DNA of 64,000 bases from Diplonema papillatum. Taxonomy: Eukaryota; Euglenozoa; Diplonemea; Diplonemida; Diplonemidae. The stretch covers positions 62,001 through 126,000 of the forward strand of contig JAPJBO010000522.1 of the NCBI GenBank assembly GCA_030068145.1, in the 5' to 3' direction. Below are positions 33,801-44,968 of this stretch, piece after piece; positions within the stretch are counted from its first letter, which is position 1; each line of letters starts with the position of its first letter. The notes under the pieces are model-generated. The model did no database searches and was not told the DNA's origin. It saw only the letters and a program-made list of their open reading frames with translations. The position numbers were made by a program, and so were the translations under genes.

Positions 33801-35997
33801 GAAGAGGAAAGTGATCTTGCTGTGGACATCGGAGGGCGACGTGTTGCCAATGGTGCAACGAGTGCACCAAAACGGGGCGAAGGCGGGCACGCCGCTGTTG
33901 GTCGTCGACGCGCACGACGACTCCGCTGCCAGCAAAATCGGGAAAGCCGCCCGCCGCGGGGCGTGGGTTATCATCGAATCCATCGAGTTCGCACCTTCTG
34001 CGATATTGGACGGCATCCGAGTGTCCCGCAAGCGCTGGGACACTGCACACGAGAGCTTTTGCATCATCGCCTCGGCAAGCCCACAGCGCGCTCACGAAGT
34101 GCCCGCGTGGCTTCTGCAGTACGCGAGGGGTATCTCTGTAGACGCCGCGCGCCCTTCGCTGCAAGCCTCTCTGCAGACCCACTGGGAGTCAGTTGCTTCG
34201 TGGACACCGGATGTTGCCCGCAGAGGCGAGTACTTTTCGTTGCTTTTCCTCGCGTGCTACTTCCATTCGGTGTGCACCGTGCGCGGGCACCTGCCTCGTT
34301 CCACTGCGTCATGGAACGTCCCGCACAGTTTTTGCGGCAGGGATCTCGACCATTGCAGAAGCGTTCTCGAGCTTTGGTTGAGGAACAACAAAGACGAGAT
34401 CACGTGGAGCGACGTGCACCGGCTGCTTACAGACTGCGTGTACGTGAATCATGCCGTCGATCCGGCGGGCGTGTCGTTGGTGGAGGGGCTGGCCACGGGT
34501 GTCGCGTATTTCGACGAGACGGGCTGGCTCGGTGTAGGATCCCGCCCACTGCCGTCGCCGAACATATCCGTCGCAGACTTGACCGCTGCCACTGAAGACG
34601 CGCGTTGGTCGTTTTTGGAAGAGGCGGAGTGCGTGATTGTGGCGCCTTCGGCGATTATCATGCAGCAGTGCACGGAAGTCAGCGCCTTGAGCGCGTCCTT
34701 GCGTAGACTCGCGCCCGCGGAACGGAATGGTGTCCACAACAATCCGCTGTTGTCGCACGGTAAGTACGACGCGGGGCACGTACTGTTGGCAAACCGTGTG
34801 CCCAGGTCGTTTTGCTCGCCAGCACATACAAGCGGGAGCTCGACGGCAGGGGGGGTAGCGTTGGATGACTCCTCCCGCAGGTTGCAGCCAGGCCTCCAGC
34901 CGCAACCGCCGCCATCTCGCGGGTCTTCTTTGGCCGGAGCACCCAGCTTTTCACACAGCCACCCCGGCCTTCGCTTGTCGCAGATGAAATCGAACGCCGC
35001 ATCTTCTCACCACCATCACCAGCAGCACCACCATCACGTCGACCATTCTTCGCAGCTGCTTGCGACACTGCCGCCGCTGTTCGATGAGGTCGCCATAGCG
35101 AAGCGCGCGTCGCATTCCCATAATTTTGCAGGAGCGATGCAGCACCCTCCGAACACGCACGGCAACGCGTCGCTGCTGCACGCGAGGCTGCATCCAAGCA
35201 GAGCCATGGCACGCGCGTGGCTCCTCGAAATCCAGCAGTGCAACCGTCTGCTCACCCGTGTGAAGGCCGATCTGTCTCAGGCAACCGAAACGGAGGAACC
35301 ACCTCTTTCCCTTGACAAAGCGGCCCGGGTCCCGGACGCGTGGGTGGCGGCAGGGTTCGAAACGACGCTCCCGCTGGCTGCTTGGTTCCGCGACGTGAGG
35401 AAAAGGGCGGCGTACTTGAAGGAATGGGCCATCGACGTGCAGGCCCCGCCGGTCATCTTCGTTAACCTGCTGCTGCGGCCATCGGCGTTCCTGACGTGCA
35501 TCAAGATGCAGGTGGTGGCTTCGCACGCGGGCAGCCGCGCGCGCACTCTGTCGTCGGCGCCGCCCTCGCTGCTCGCAGAGGCGAAGCCCGAGCCTAGTTT
35601 GGACCGCTTCGACTTCGTCGCGGACCTGCACTCCAAGCCGCCCGAAAGAATCGAGGCGCCTCCGAAGCACGGCGTCTTCCTCGGAGGGTTCACGCTCTTG
35701 TTCTGCGCGTGGAATGCCGCAGAAAAAAGAGTGACCCCCACCGTGCACGACGCGCTGACTCCGCTGGACCGCATCGTCAATTGCAGGGTCGTCGAGCGGA
35801 CAGGCGAGGTCCCGCCCGAATATAAAGGGTCCTGGGCTTGCCCGGTTTACGTCACGCGGACCAAACGAACGGCGCTGGGTATCCACATAGCGCTGCCTCC
35901 GTCAGACACCGTGCACCCCGCAACGCTCACTGCTTCGGGCGCCTGCGCCATCCTCGAGGACCCAGGCGATGCAGATCTGCCGTCGACGCCTATGTGA
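18803..35997 (+). CDS. Divergent axonemal-type dynein heavy chain (three exons)
   Basis: The predicted protein is 5467 aa: exons 18803-22249, 22685-32761 and 33118-35997, joined by phase-0 GT-AG introns of 435 and 356 nt. Exon 1 is a long tail with five NTAAAS repeats (from 19881). Exon 2 carries the linker and AAA1 (P-loop GMPVSGKT, 26345). AAA2 has GPPRCGKS (27179). AAA3 has GAHGSGKS (28202) and VVWVVDDVH. AAA4 has GARGIGKE (29659). A coiled-coil stalk flanks a microtubule-binding region (about 30600-31480), followed by AAA5. Exon 3 holds AAA6 and the C-terminal domain, ending in the typical CPVY motif, with a His-rich insertion (about 35010-35040). In AAA1 the Walker B FDEFNR region reads FSSVDE, and the sensor-I segment MNPGYAGR reads LTTRHHPS, so AAA1 hydrolysis is doubtful. 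At 32904-33053 a 50-codon phase-0 exon with good splice sites may also be included. Family certain; subclass unknown. Confidence 0.9.
19881..19972 (+). repeat. 18-bp tandem repeat inside the dynein tail
   Basis: Five units of about CCGCTGCTGCGAGCAATA encode (NTAAAS)n between two better-conserved parts of the dynein N-terminal region. The repeat keeps frame, so it is tolerated as a flexible linker. Confidence 0.95.
22250..22684 (+). other. Dynein intron 1
   Basis: The donor is CAG|GTACGT at 22250. The acceptor follows the pyrimidine run TTTCTTTCGACTTCTTTTCAG ending at 22684. Both lie on codon boundaries, so removing 435 nt joins the tail frame to the linker frame without a shift. Because the intron length is a multiple of three and few stops occur, the downstream frame stays open into the intron as far as 22514. 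Confidence 0.85.
32762..33117 (+). other. Dynein intron 2
   Basis: The donor is GAG|GTATGC at 32762 and the acceptor is CTGACAG at 33117, both phase 0. The joined protein reads ..KHAE|VYSLIVSEMV.., which matches the usual spacing between AAA5 and the conserved xYSL segment before AAA6. A stronger-looking acceptor (TTCGTTTGTGCAG, ending 32903) opens a 50-codon frame to a GTATCT donor at 33054, so an extra exon is an alternative. Confidence 0.7.
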
Positions 35998-37167
35998 CCA
36001 CCGACAGCGCATTCTCATGTTCCATATATTCCGTCCAGTGTCCATTTGAAGTACCGGTGTCGGCACTGATGGGACTATGGTTCAGTTCTGCTGCGGTTGG
36101 CGGCAGATACACGTTGAAATCAGAAATTGTCTAAACTCGTTCAGTATGGCTGTTAGTTGAACCGGCAAGGCTTATCAACGACCAGCCGCAGTCAATCCCA
36201 CTGGGGGCTTCAGATATCAATCATCTCGATTGCAGCATGCTGGAAGCGCCCAGACGGTGTCGGCCTTTGTAAAACGCAGTCCTCAACTCAACCGTACAAT
36301 CGCACCCTGTAGTGCCCAATTGTCCCGCAAGCAATCAAATGTCGCAAGGTGCCGGGCTCCGTCGGGAGTCGTACCGAAACTGCACGTCCCACGAGATCGG
36401 CGGCAATACACGTAACACACAAAAAGAGGAAGACGCGTCCATTAGTCAGCGAACGATTCTAGAAGCTACGGCAGCAAAGACACTGAAAGTAGGCCCACCG
36501 CGGCTCGCGAGCTTTCCAGCTCGCAGCCAGCCATTTACATGTGCGTCGCAAAGCGACCATCCGCACATTCAAGCGGACACTATATTGTTTCCGTTTTAAC
36601 ATTTCTTTGCCGTTCTGTTGTCTTCGATCCGATACTTCAAAAATCAGCGTTCAGTGCGCATTGGAGCTGATAGGCTGTGAAGTGGATATACAGGTACGAA
36701 GCGATTGTGAAGCCTGTCTCCCCAACCTCTTCGATGGCCTGCATTATTGGAGTTTATGTGAGTTTATGTGGATAGGCGGTTGTGGCCCAGGGCCGAATGC
36801 GTGTGGTCAGTTTTGCGTTTTCCTCTTCACTTGAGATTGATTCCGGATCGAATAAATGTTGAACTTACTCACTTGGATTCCTCTTGCTAAGGAATTATAA
36901 CGATTCCTGATGACCGGTCATTGTGCTGTTTGATATATCGTCCAGATTTCTTCATTTGTTGCCCGAAAACAGGCCATCCTTTTTTAGATTTTCTATTCGC
37001 GATTCTACCTGCTCAAAGCAAACAGCATCTTGAAAGCAGCAAACGTGTCGCACACATTCCGCCTTGCCCGTTTCGAGGCTTCCAACCACTTGTCCACACA
37101 AAAAGGTCTTACGTGCACTGCGATTCCGCCCTGATTGCTTCGAACCGAGCGGGAGGACCACCGGCGC
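35998..37167. other. Intergenic, nothing recognised
   Basis: AT-richer DNA without coding-like frames between the dynein gene and the next gene on the same strand. It presumably holds the dynein 3' UTR and the next promoter. No motif stands out. Confidence 0.6.
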
Positions 37168-39036
37168 ATGAAAACCTCTAGGCGGGGGTGGTGCGTGTTT
37201 GTGGGCGCGTGGGTGGAAAAAGCGGGGAAAACAATGCGACTGCCTGCAGCGGCGAGCCAACCCGGAAAAAAGCAGCGCCCCGGCCAGGCGAAGCCGCCGC
37301 GGGGCTCCGCGGCCGAGAGCGCAGTGACCCCGTGGGACGACGCCGCCGATTGGTCCACCATCGCCGAAGCGTTCGACTTCCGCAAAGCGCGCCAGACGCG
37401 CGGCCGGATGCTGTCCGACGACGACGTGACGCGGTTCTCGGCGTTCGTGGCCCGCGAGAAGCAGAGCGGCACTGAAGGCGAACTCGACGGCGGCAGCCGT
37501 GAAAACGAAGGCCCGCGAACATCCTCAGCAGGGGCCCACCTCAGAACGCCACGCCGACGATCGTCATCAAGCCCTGCCAGCGACAAGCAAAAGCAGGGCA
37601 AAAAACCGTCCGTCAGCACGCCTCGCACACCCTTCAAGCCCCAGTCGCTCTGCCACACTCAGCCTTGGTCCCTCGCCAAAACCCCTGCTCCGTTCGGTTG
37701 CAAGATGACCGCGTCTTTTCCGAAGGACGCCGACACCACTCGGACCCCCCCTTGCAGCGCGCCCCTCTCGTGGGGTGCTATTAGCACCAGCACAGCGAAG
37801 AAAATGGCCACCAAACCAGGACATGACGTCTCTGCTCTGCAGACTCCGCAGCAGAAACCTCGCGCCGAAGAAGACACGCGAGCCACACCCGCACAAAGCA
37901 CGTCGACCGAAGAGAGTCGCCGAGATGCTATGCCGTCACCTTCGACTAAAACCGACTCACCGGAAACATCGGCGTCCACGGGGGGCACCCGCGTTCTGCT
38001 GTCGGAGCACCGGGAAACCACCGCCATCCTGCCGCCGCCAAAAGCGCCCAGCGCCACCTGCAGTGCTGCGGAAGATCTGGCAGCAGGCAGCGAAATGCTG
38101 TCCGTCGACGCGGTCACAGTGCGGGCGGCGAAGGCGATATCCGAAGTCGAACGCGCGGTGGCCTGCGGAGACGCGTCGCCTCCGGCGTTTTTGAAGGCAG
38201 GGTGCAGTGGCCAACGGACGCAACCCGCAGAACAGCAGGCGCTTGCGGACCAGGCTGGGCTGCGGTCGTCGTTCGAAGCGGACCGACTCGACGGTCTCCG
38301 CGGGCTTGCCAGCGCGCTGTCGCCAGCCGACGCGAGTCGATCGCGGGCGGCTCGTGAAGCATCTGATGCAGTCGACACGATATCGCGGTCCGTCCGCTAC
38401 GCCGGCGACGACATCCTCACCTTCGCAGCTTCCCTCGTGAAAGAAGTCAGTACCAATTCGTCTCTATCCACCGAGCTTGCCAAGCTCGACAACCGGCTTT
38501 CGTCTGTGAACAACGAGCCACGGGAAGTGAAGCACCCTTCGTTCAACGCGTTGCCGGCTGGTATCGCGAAAGATGTGCAGGAGCTGCTGCTGGATGTGGC
38601 GCGCCGGAGTCAGTGTGTCTTTGCGTCTCAAATTGACAGTTTGAAGTACGAAGTTGACGTCCTGCGCGCTTCTGTCAAAACGATGGAGGCGTCCTCAAAG
38701 GCGCGAGACGGCCGCCTGCGCAACCTGCAGGACATTGGCCGTGAGCTGTCTTCACGCCACGGCTCACTGGCTTCCGAAGCACGAGTCCTCAGAGACTCCG
38801 TTTATCGCGCCTCCCGAACAGCAGCACCACCGATCGCCTCTTCCCAACCTGCAAACCCGGGGTCACACCGACCATCAACCGCTGCGCCCACAGCCCTCCT
38901 CCCAATTACGACGCCTATAAGGTCACCCGCATCCGCTCTAAGCCGCACCTCTCCTGCATCCGTTCCTCCCGACGTACTTGCCGCACTAGCTGCCATCCCT
39001 GCACTGGGCACCGATGCTAGGTCGCGACGGCTGTAG
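37168..39036 (+). CDS. Unrecognised low-complexity/coiled-coil protein
   Basis: The frame is a single exon of 622 aa from ATG 37168. A second ATG at 37234 has the better context (A at -3) and would give 600 aa. The N-terminal two-thirds is polar and low-complexity, rich in Ser, Thr, Pro, Lys and Ala. Near the start is a more ordered stretch, WDDAADWSTIAEAFDFRKA and then RGRMLSDDDVTRFSAFVARE. The last third (about 38120-38820) is Leu/Glu/Arg-rich with heptad-like spacing, for example IDSLKYEVDVLRASVKTME, and probably forms coiled coils. No catalytic motif, signal peptide or membrane segment is seen. GC-rich codon use matches the neighbouring genes and supports it being real. A structural or scaffold role is only a guess. 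Confidence 0.6.
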   Translation: MKTSRRGWCVFVGAWVEKAGKTMRLPAAASQPGKKQRPGQAKPPRGSAAESAVTPWDDAADWSTIAEAFDFRKARQTRGRMLSDDDVTRFSAFVAREKQSGTEGELDGGSRENEGPRTSSAGAHLRTPRRRSSSSPASDKQKQGKKPSVSTPRTPFKPQSLCHTQPWSLAKTPAPFGCKMTASFPKDADTTRTPPCSAPLSWGAISTSTAKKMATKPGHDVSALQTPQQKPRAEEDTRATPAQSTSTEESRRDAMPSPSTKTDSPETSASTGGTRVLLSEHRETTAILPPPKAPSATCSAAEDLAAGSEMLSVDAVTVRAAKAISEVERAVACGDASPPAFLKAGCSGQRTQPAEQQALADQAGLRSSFEADRLDGLRGLASALSPADASRSRAAREASDAVDTISRSVRYAGDDILTFAASLVKEVSTNSSLSTELAKLDNRLSSVNNEPREVKHPSFNALPAGIAKDVQELLLDVARRSQCVFASQIDSLKYEVDVLRASVKTMEASSKARDGRLRNLQDIGRELSSRHGSLASEARVLRDSVYRASRTAAPPIASSQPANPGSHRPSTAAPTALLPITTPIRSPASALSRTSPASVPPDVLAALAAIPALGTDARSRRL

Positions 39037-39599
39037 TCGCACGTGACGATCACAGCCACTCTGTGGAACAGCAGCAGCTTTCTTGTACAAATCCCCTGCT
39101 ACGTTCACCAACGGGAGGTTCTAGAAGCTCTTGTGTACGATGTACTTGTAGTCAATACATTCTCTGTGTATCCTGTTCTTGCTGTTTCCCTACTCTTCAT
39201 GCCTTCGCTCTTTGCCGATAGTGGCGAGCGCACCAGTGTCATCCCAACGTGCCAATTGCGCATCGCACAGGGGAGCTACGTACCGTTCCAACAAGCCATT
39301 GGCAAGCTGCACAAGTGTCGGGTGGTGGCCTCCTGCCGTGTACAGAATTCTTCCTCAACAGTGAGGATATTGGGAAGCACACCAAAAGACTTGTGCCAGC
39401 TTAGTGCTGGCTCATGGGCTCCTCAAAAAAACCAACCACAGTCAACACGGCGCTGGTGCGTCGGGTATCAATCACAGGGCCCCTATGCAAGCATTTTGAC
39501 AAACTGGACCCCCCAAGGAGGAGGTTGGGGGGATAGGCGCGTGTGGTGGGGGTGGTGGTGGTGTTAAGAAATCCCCCTCAGCAATCGCCAGCTGCGAAG
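39037..39599. other. Intergenic with G-rich tract before the phosphatase
   Basis: No gene. From about 39514 to 39566 the plus strand is strongly G-rich (GGAGG, GGGGGG, GGTGGGGGTGG, GGTGGTGGTG) and could form a quadruplex in the phosphatase leader. Confidence 0.5.
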
Positions 39600-41093
39600 A
39601 TGTCTGATAAAAAGGCCAATGTGAAGGGCTTCTTCAAGCGGTTCAAAGAGAACCGCGAACAGAAGGAGGAGCAGATGCGCAGGACACAGCGTGAGAAGGA
39701 TGACGATCAGAAAGAAGGCGGCAAAGCGGCTGCCCTCATGACTCGCGTCAGTCGAGACACCGCAAAAAACCCGCAAGTCAGCCACAACATGCCAGCACGA
39801 AGCAATCAATACAGCGACTACAACCTGTCACCTGTCAACTTCGAAGAGGTGCCAGCCATGCTGCCGAAGCGGCTTCGAGAGCACCACAACAAGAACCTTC
39901 TTGTGCTCGACCTCGATGAAACGCTTGTCCACTCGTCGTTCAAGCCCGTACAGAACCCGAATACGATCCTTCCCATTTCTATCGACGGCCAACTCTTCAG
40001 CGTGTACGTGAAAAAGCGACCCTTTCTCGACGAGTTCATGCGGAAAATTCAAAACATGTTTGAAGTGTGCGTGTTCACAGCATCTCTCTCGAAGTACGCT
40101 GACCCGCTCCTCGACGAACTCGACCCCGGCAGGCGCCTGATGGGTGGCCACCGACTCTTCCGCGAACACTGCTCGCATACCAACGGCGTCTATGTCAAGG
40201 ACCTCTCCTTGATGGGCCGTCCTCTTGAGCGCATCGTCATCATCGACAACAGCCCCGTCGCGTACCTCTTTCAGGTGCTCTTCTTAAATTTTTAGTTTTA
40301 ACAATCTTGCGAGTTGCCCTTCAATGTATTGCGCAGGCTAAAAAAACGTAGACAGCGTGTTTTGGTGGTTGGTCAGAATTCCTTGCCTGAAAATGACACA
40401 GGGTAAATACAAGTGCGAAAGCGATCAACCGGCACACACAAACCAATTGTTACCTTCGTGGGGGGCAAGTCTCATCTCGGTCGGCGCACCGATTGTCGCG
40501 TTTTTACACAGCACTGTCTCCCCACCTTCAAAGGAGCGGCATGTTTGGGTGGCTTTTTGGTCGGACCAGTTTGTTATTATTCAGCTGTGTTGCAGCTTCG
40601 ATGCTACTGAACATCTATCCTCTCCGGGGCGGACAAAGCCGCAGCGCTGACGGCGTTGTTAGCCGCAAGCTTACAAAACCTTCCAACAACCAGCACGCAT
40701 CCGACATGGCTTCGTAACGCGAACCCGGAGCGCGTTGCCAGTCTCCCGCTTTTTCAATTGGCATGGGTGTTGAGGCTAGGCACAAGATGTACGCCCGCGG
40801 GGTTCAATGGCACGGCTTCTTTGGTGCCTCAAACTTACAGACCTTCCGGTGAGGGTTACTACCACGCAGTATTCTGCGCATAGTGTGGTTATCCGGAGCA
40901 GCCCTTGAAAACCAAACCCCAAACTTTCAATCAGCCCCGCAACGCGCTTCCCTGCACATCGTGGTTTGACGATCCCAACGATACTGAATTGTACGACTTC
41001 TTCTCGATTCTGGAACGACTCGCGGCTACTGAGTATGTCAGTTCAACAAGAAAAATATTTTGTCTCAACTGCTTTATTTATAGAGGAGGCTGA
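39600..41093 (+). CDS. FCP/SCP-type protein phosphatase (NIF domain)
   Basis: Exon 1 runs 39600-40274 (ATG with A at -3) and exon 2 starts at 40935. The intron 40275-40934 is phase 0 (CAG|GTGCTC, acceptor TTTCAATCAG). Residues about 1-85 are Lys/Glu/Arg-rich. Residues 100-258 form the HAD-like catalytic domain: DLDETLVHSSF with nucleophile Asp104 and Asp106, then FTASLSKYADPLLDELDP, then IDNSPVAYLFQ. Across the splice the line continues PRNALPCTSWFDDPNDTEL, as in SCP/CTDSP and Dullard relatives. Such enzymes dephosphorylate serine in the RNA polymerase II C-terminal domain or in signalling and membrane proteins; the substrate here is unknown. The C-terminus is uncertain: without more splicing the protein ends ..RGG at 41093. 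A 47-nt intron (41037-41083) would instead give a basic tail ending near 41240. Confidence 0.9.
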
Positions 41094-42011
41094 CCCGAAG
41101 GCATCAAAAGACAATTGTAGACTGCTTGTGCCAAGTACAAACGACCGTCCCGCGTTCCGTGGGAAGAACTGTGCCAACCATGCATGGACTGATTTTCGCG
41201 GAATACAAGTTGTTCGAAATGTAGCTGTCACCCCAGCTGTTTAAGATCTACTCGCCAACTTAAGCATACACAGGAAGAAGCAACAACGATGCTTCTAGTA
41301 ACGGTGAGTGAACAGGACAGAGCCCAGGCCGGCCTGAACTGATGTTCTACGGATAAATCGCACTGTAATGCAACTGCATGGGACACAAGGGAGGAAGTAC
41401 ATCTGCGCAGCATCGCAAAACGACAATAATGCTTTTCTAACTCTGACAAGGGGCAGCCAAGAAAAACCTGTCTTTCGGATGATTAGGGCGACTCAATGCA
41501 TCACTTTGAGATGTGTACAAATGCTCTCCATGGGGGTCGTGAAGCCCACAAGGTGCATTCTTATACTTTGAAAAAAAATGCGACACCTCCACAGCAACGT
41601 GTATCCGATTCTCGACGAGTTCATGGAGACAATGTAGCGACACAGCAACGATAGTGTCTCTCATCCGCCGTCTCTTGCCGAGATCGTCAGGCGCCGGGCA
41701 GTTTCGCATTTTGTAGCTCGGAGAGCTCCCGCAGCCTCTGCGATAAAGCTGTGGCATCGCGCAAAATCCTGACGCTCGTGCAGTAAAGAAGGCGCTGTGC
41801 ACGACCGCATTCGCAATGAAACTCACTGGAGATGCAGCACCCTTCCTCAAGCTGGCTTAGAATTGTTTAGCTAACCAGTGACAGTCCAATCGAACAAGGT
41901 GTGCTGCGCGCCAACGACGTAGCTCACCACGCGGCGATCCATGCTGCCACTCGTCCCTTTGAGTGTTTACAAGGACGCTGCAATCTTGTTGGTGTGGACT
42001 AATCTGCGTTT

Positions 42012-42065
42012 CCACGACCGGTGTTTTAGAATCTCCGGTCGACGATTCTAAAACACCAGTCGTGG
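42012..42065. repeat. Long hairpin, 22-bp arms
   Basis: CCACGACCGGTGTTTTAG plus AATC (42012-42033) pairs with 42044-42065 with one mismatch, around a 10-nt loop. There is no T-run or adjacent gene end. Confidence 0.9.
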
Positions 42066-43093
42066 GCAGAGGGGAGGTTGCTCGTGTCGGGTGATTCTGT
42101 AGAAGAAGAAAACCGGAAACTTTACTGGGGGGGGTCAAATACAGCCGGGTTTGCGGTACTTTTTTCCATTTTTTGCGGGAAAATTGCAGGATCGGCACGC
42201 CGAATATTCAACCCCCCCCCAGTACAATACCGACCTTCTAATCCACAAATAACGCTAAAACGAACATGGCCAGTGACGATGTGTAAGCACACAAACAGAA
42301 GAAACCCGACAGACATCTACAATGAGCATTCGAAATGCGAACACCGAGCCGGTCCTGGGATGGCAGAAAACAGGCACGTTGTTCCTGACAGAGGAACCCA
42401 TTTAGTTCAAGGTGACCTTGTTTCTTGATTCATTTCTGTTTGTCATGTCCTGTACTGCTGGTTCCAATGGAAAAACATGCTGGGAAGACAGTCGGAGCTG
42501 AGATTTCAGCGACAAACTACGTGCCAACCGACACGCTCAAAAAACGAAGCGCCTGTGGTCTTTGTTGCGTAGTGCTTCCGCAACGGCCTCGAGAATCGCC
42601 AACAGGGCACTTGCTTCCCCATGCTTTCTTCGTCGGAAAACAGATGACAAGTTAGTTGCTTGGGAACCTCAGAGAGGCGAGCCGATGCCACGAACGCTTA
42701 ACACACCGAGGACACGAAATGCTATAGAGTCACCAGCCTCAGGGTGTGTTGTCGTTCACCTCGGTTTCAAACACTTAGTTTCGCACGACAAACCGTGAAA
42801 GCAAGAAAGAAAAAGAGCGGACCAAGCAGAACCTCACAAACAATCAAGTCGTCGAATGACATTAATTTGCGTCCACACGAAATTGTCGGTAACAAAAATC
42901 CACAAATAACGCTAAAAAACAACAGCTACCAAAAAAAGTTTGGGGTTGTTACCCTGCCACTGCCATGCTTGCTGTGGTCGTCACGGTACGAATTACGGCT
43001 GGTGATTGTTCTTCCAGCATGTGTGGATGCGGGTAGCCGCACCACATATTTTTCGATACCTTCGGGGGCTTATAGATTGTGCGACCCACATTA

Positions 43094-43197
43094 AGGCTGA
43101 TCTTTGAGTAGCCGACATGGCTCAGCGGATACCTGATAGCTCGCACGGCATAAACGGTTTCCTCGTTAGCTTTCAAAGGGCTGCCTAAGATCAGCCT
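43094..43197. repeat. Inverted repeat enclosing about 80 nt
   Basis: AGGCTGATCTT (43094-43104) is exactly complementary to AAGATCAGCCT (43187-43197). The enclosed segment includes an A-box-like TGGCTCAGCGG (43118-43128) but no matching B box. Confidence 0.75.
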
Positions 43198-44518
43198 ACA
43201 TGGCTTAAATGGCGGCCTTGAACGAGTCCCGACACTAGGGTCCCTTTATACAGCTACAGCTGAGTCAAACTGAAAGCTCTTTGTCCAGACGTAAAATTCA
43301 CGAGATATGCCTTCCTCGCTTTCTAGTCTTAGCGTAGTGAGAGACGAGGCACCTAAACCATCTAACCAGAGGACGTGTCAGTTAGACTTAGGCCAACACT
43401 TGCCGGCAGAACGGAGGACCCCCCCTTTATGTTTTTTGACGGACAGATGACGGCACGGAAAACCTATTACACATGCCGAACCGACCCTTTCGGGTAGGGG
43501 CACTGTGTCTACCCCTTGCTTTCGGGTAGGAATGGGGGATGCGACGTGAGAGAGCTCAGCACCGATCTGCCAGCGACAGGCCCTCAGCCCCGGCCACAGC
43601 TTTTTCGTATAGGCTACTGTGGCCAACACCGCTCGGCCCCCTCTCCCCATGCTGGACAATGTCCGCCAAAGTCTAACTGACACGTTCCCCCAGGGCAGTG
43701 TCCCGCCCGTCTGATTCTACCGGGAGTCAATCGCTGCCCTTCCCCTCGGTGCGATTTGTTTGCTATAATTGAGAAAATTAACCCTAAACCAAGCTCGTGT
43801 ATCGAGTACACTATTCCGAGGCATACGTATAGTTCTGTTGTGCGACGATACCACCACAAGCAACCTGTCCTTGCCCAAGTAGAGTGGAATGAATTTTGGT
43901 GCGATGTCGAGTCGGACTTTCGCTGAGCGACGAACCCACTCCGAAGAAACAAGGATCGCATCGCAGCTCTCTTGTTCCACGCCTAAGGTCTGTTCACTGC
44001 AAGGCCTCCCGTCCTGTTAGTTGATTCAACATCACGATAAGAATGTAGCGGATGAGCCATTCCTTCTCGCACAAAATGCGTAAGCATCAACACAATACAA
44101 ACCTTGCGTACTGCTGGTGTGAAGGGACTTAATCTTATTCAGAAACTTGGGTCCGGAGAGATTTAGTTTGGCATGAGGCTGTGCAGCGTAACGGCCCGAG
44201 CTTCACTGATCTTAACCCGTTCCCATTCCTAGAATGGAGAAACCACATATGGCTCCGTTCGCCGAGTTGCCGTAAGTCACGGAGAGAAAACTTGTGGCGA
44301 AGCGAAAACGCCGGCAGAAAAGGAGATGGGAAGGTACTACTCACTTTCACCAGTCCGTTTGGGGTTTCGAGACGCTGCTTTTGGGTCCTATGGCTCTTCT
44401 CCGAAGAGGTATTGTCCTCTGATAGAGTGAGCAGATGTCATCTCACTTTTAAGACACGGCAGTGACGCGCATGCTCTTGACGCATCTCACCCGAGGATGT
44501 GGCAAGCTCTCTCTGTGC

Positions 44519-44909
<391 letters not shown>

Positions 44910-44968
44910 GCGGACCCGTTTTAACGTGGTGCCTCCCTTTACGAAAGTACGACCACGCTCATTTATGG

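Noticed and set aside
43110..43185. Possible tRNA inside the 43094-43197 inverted repeat
   Set aside because: Only an A-box-like motif is present; no B box, T-arm or acceptor pairing.
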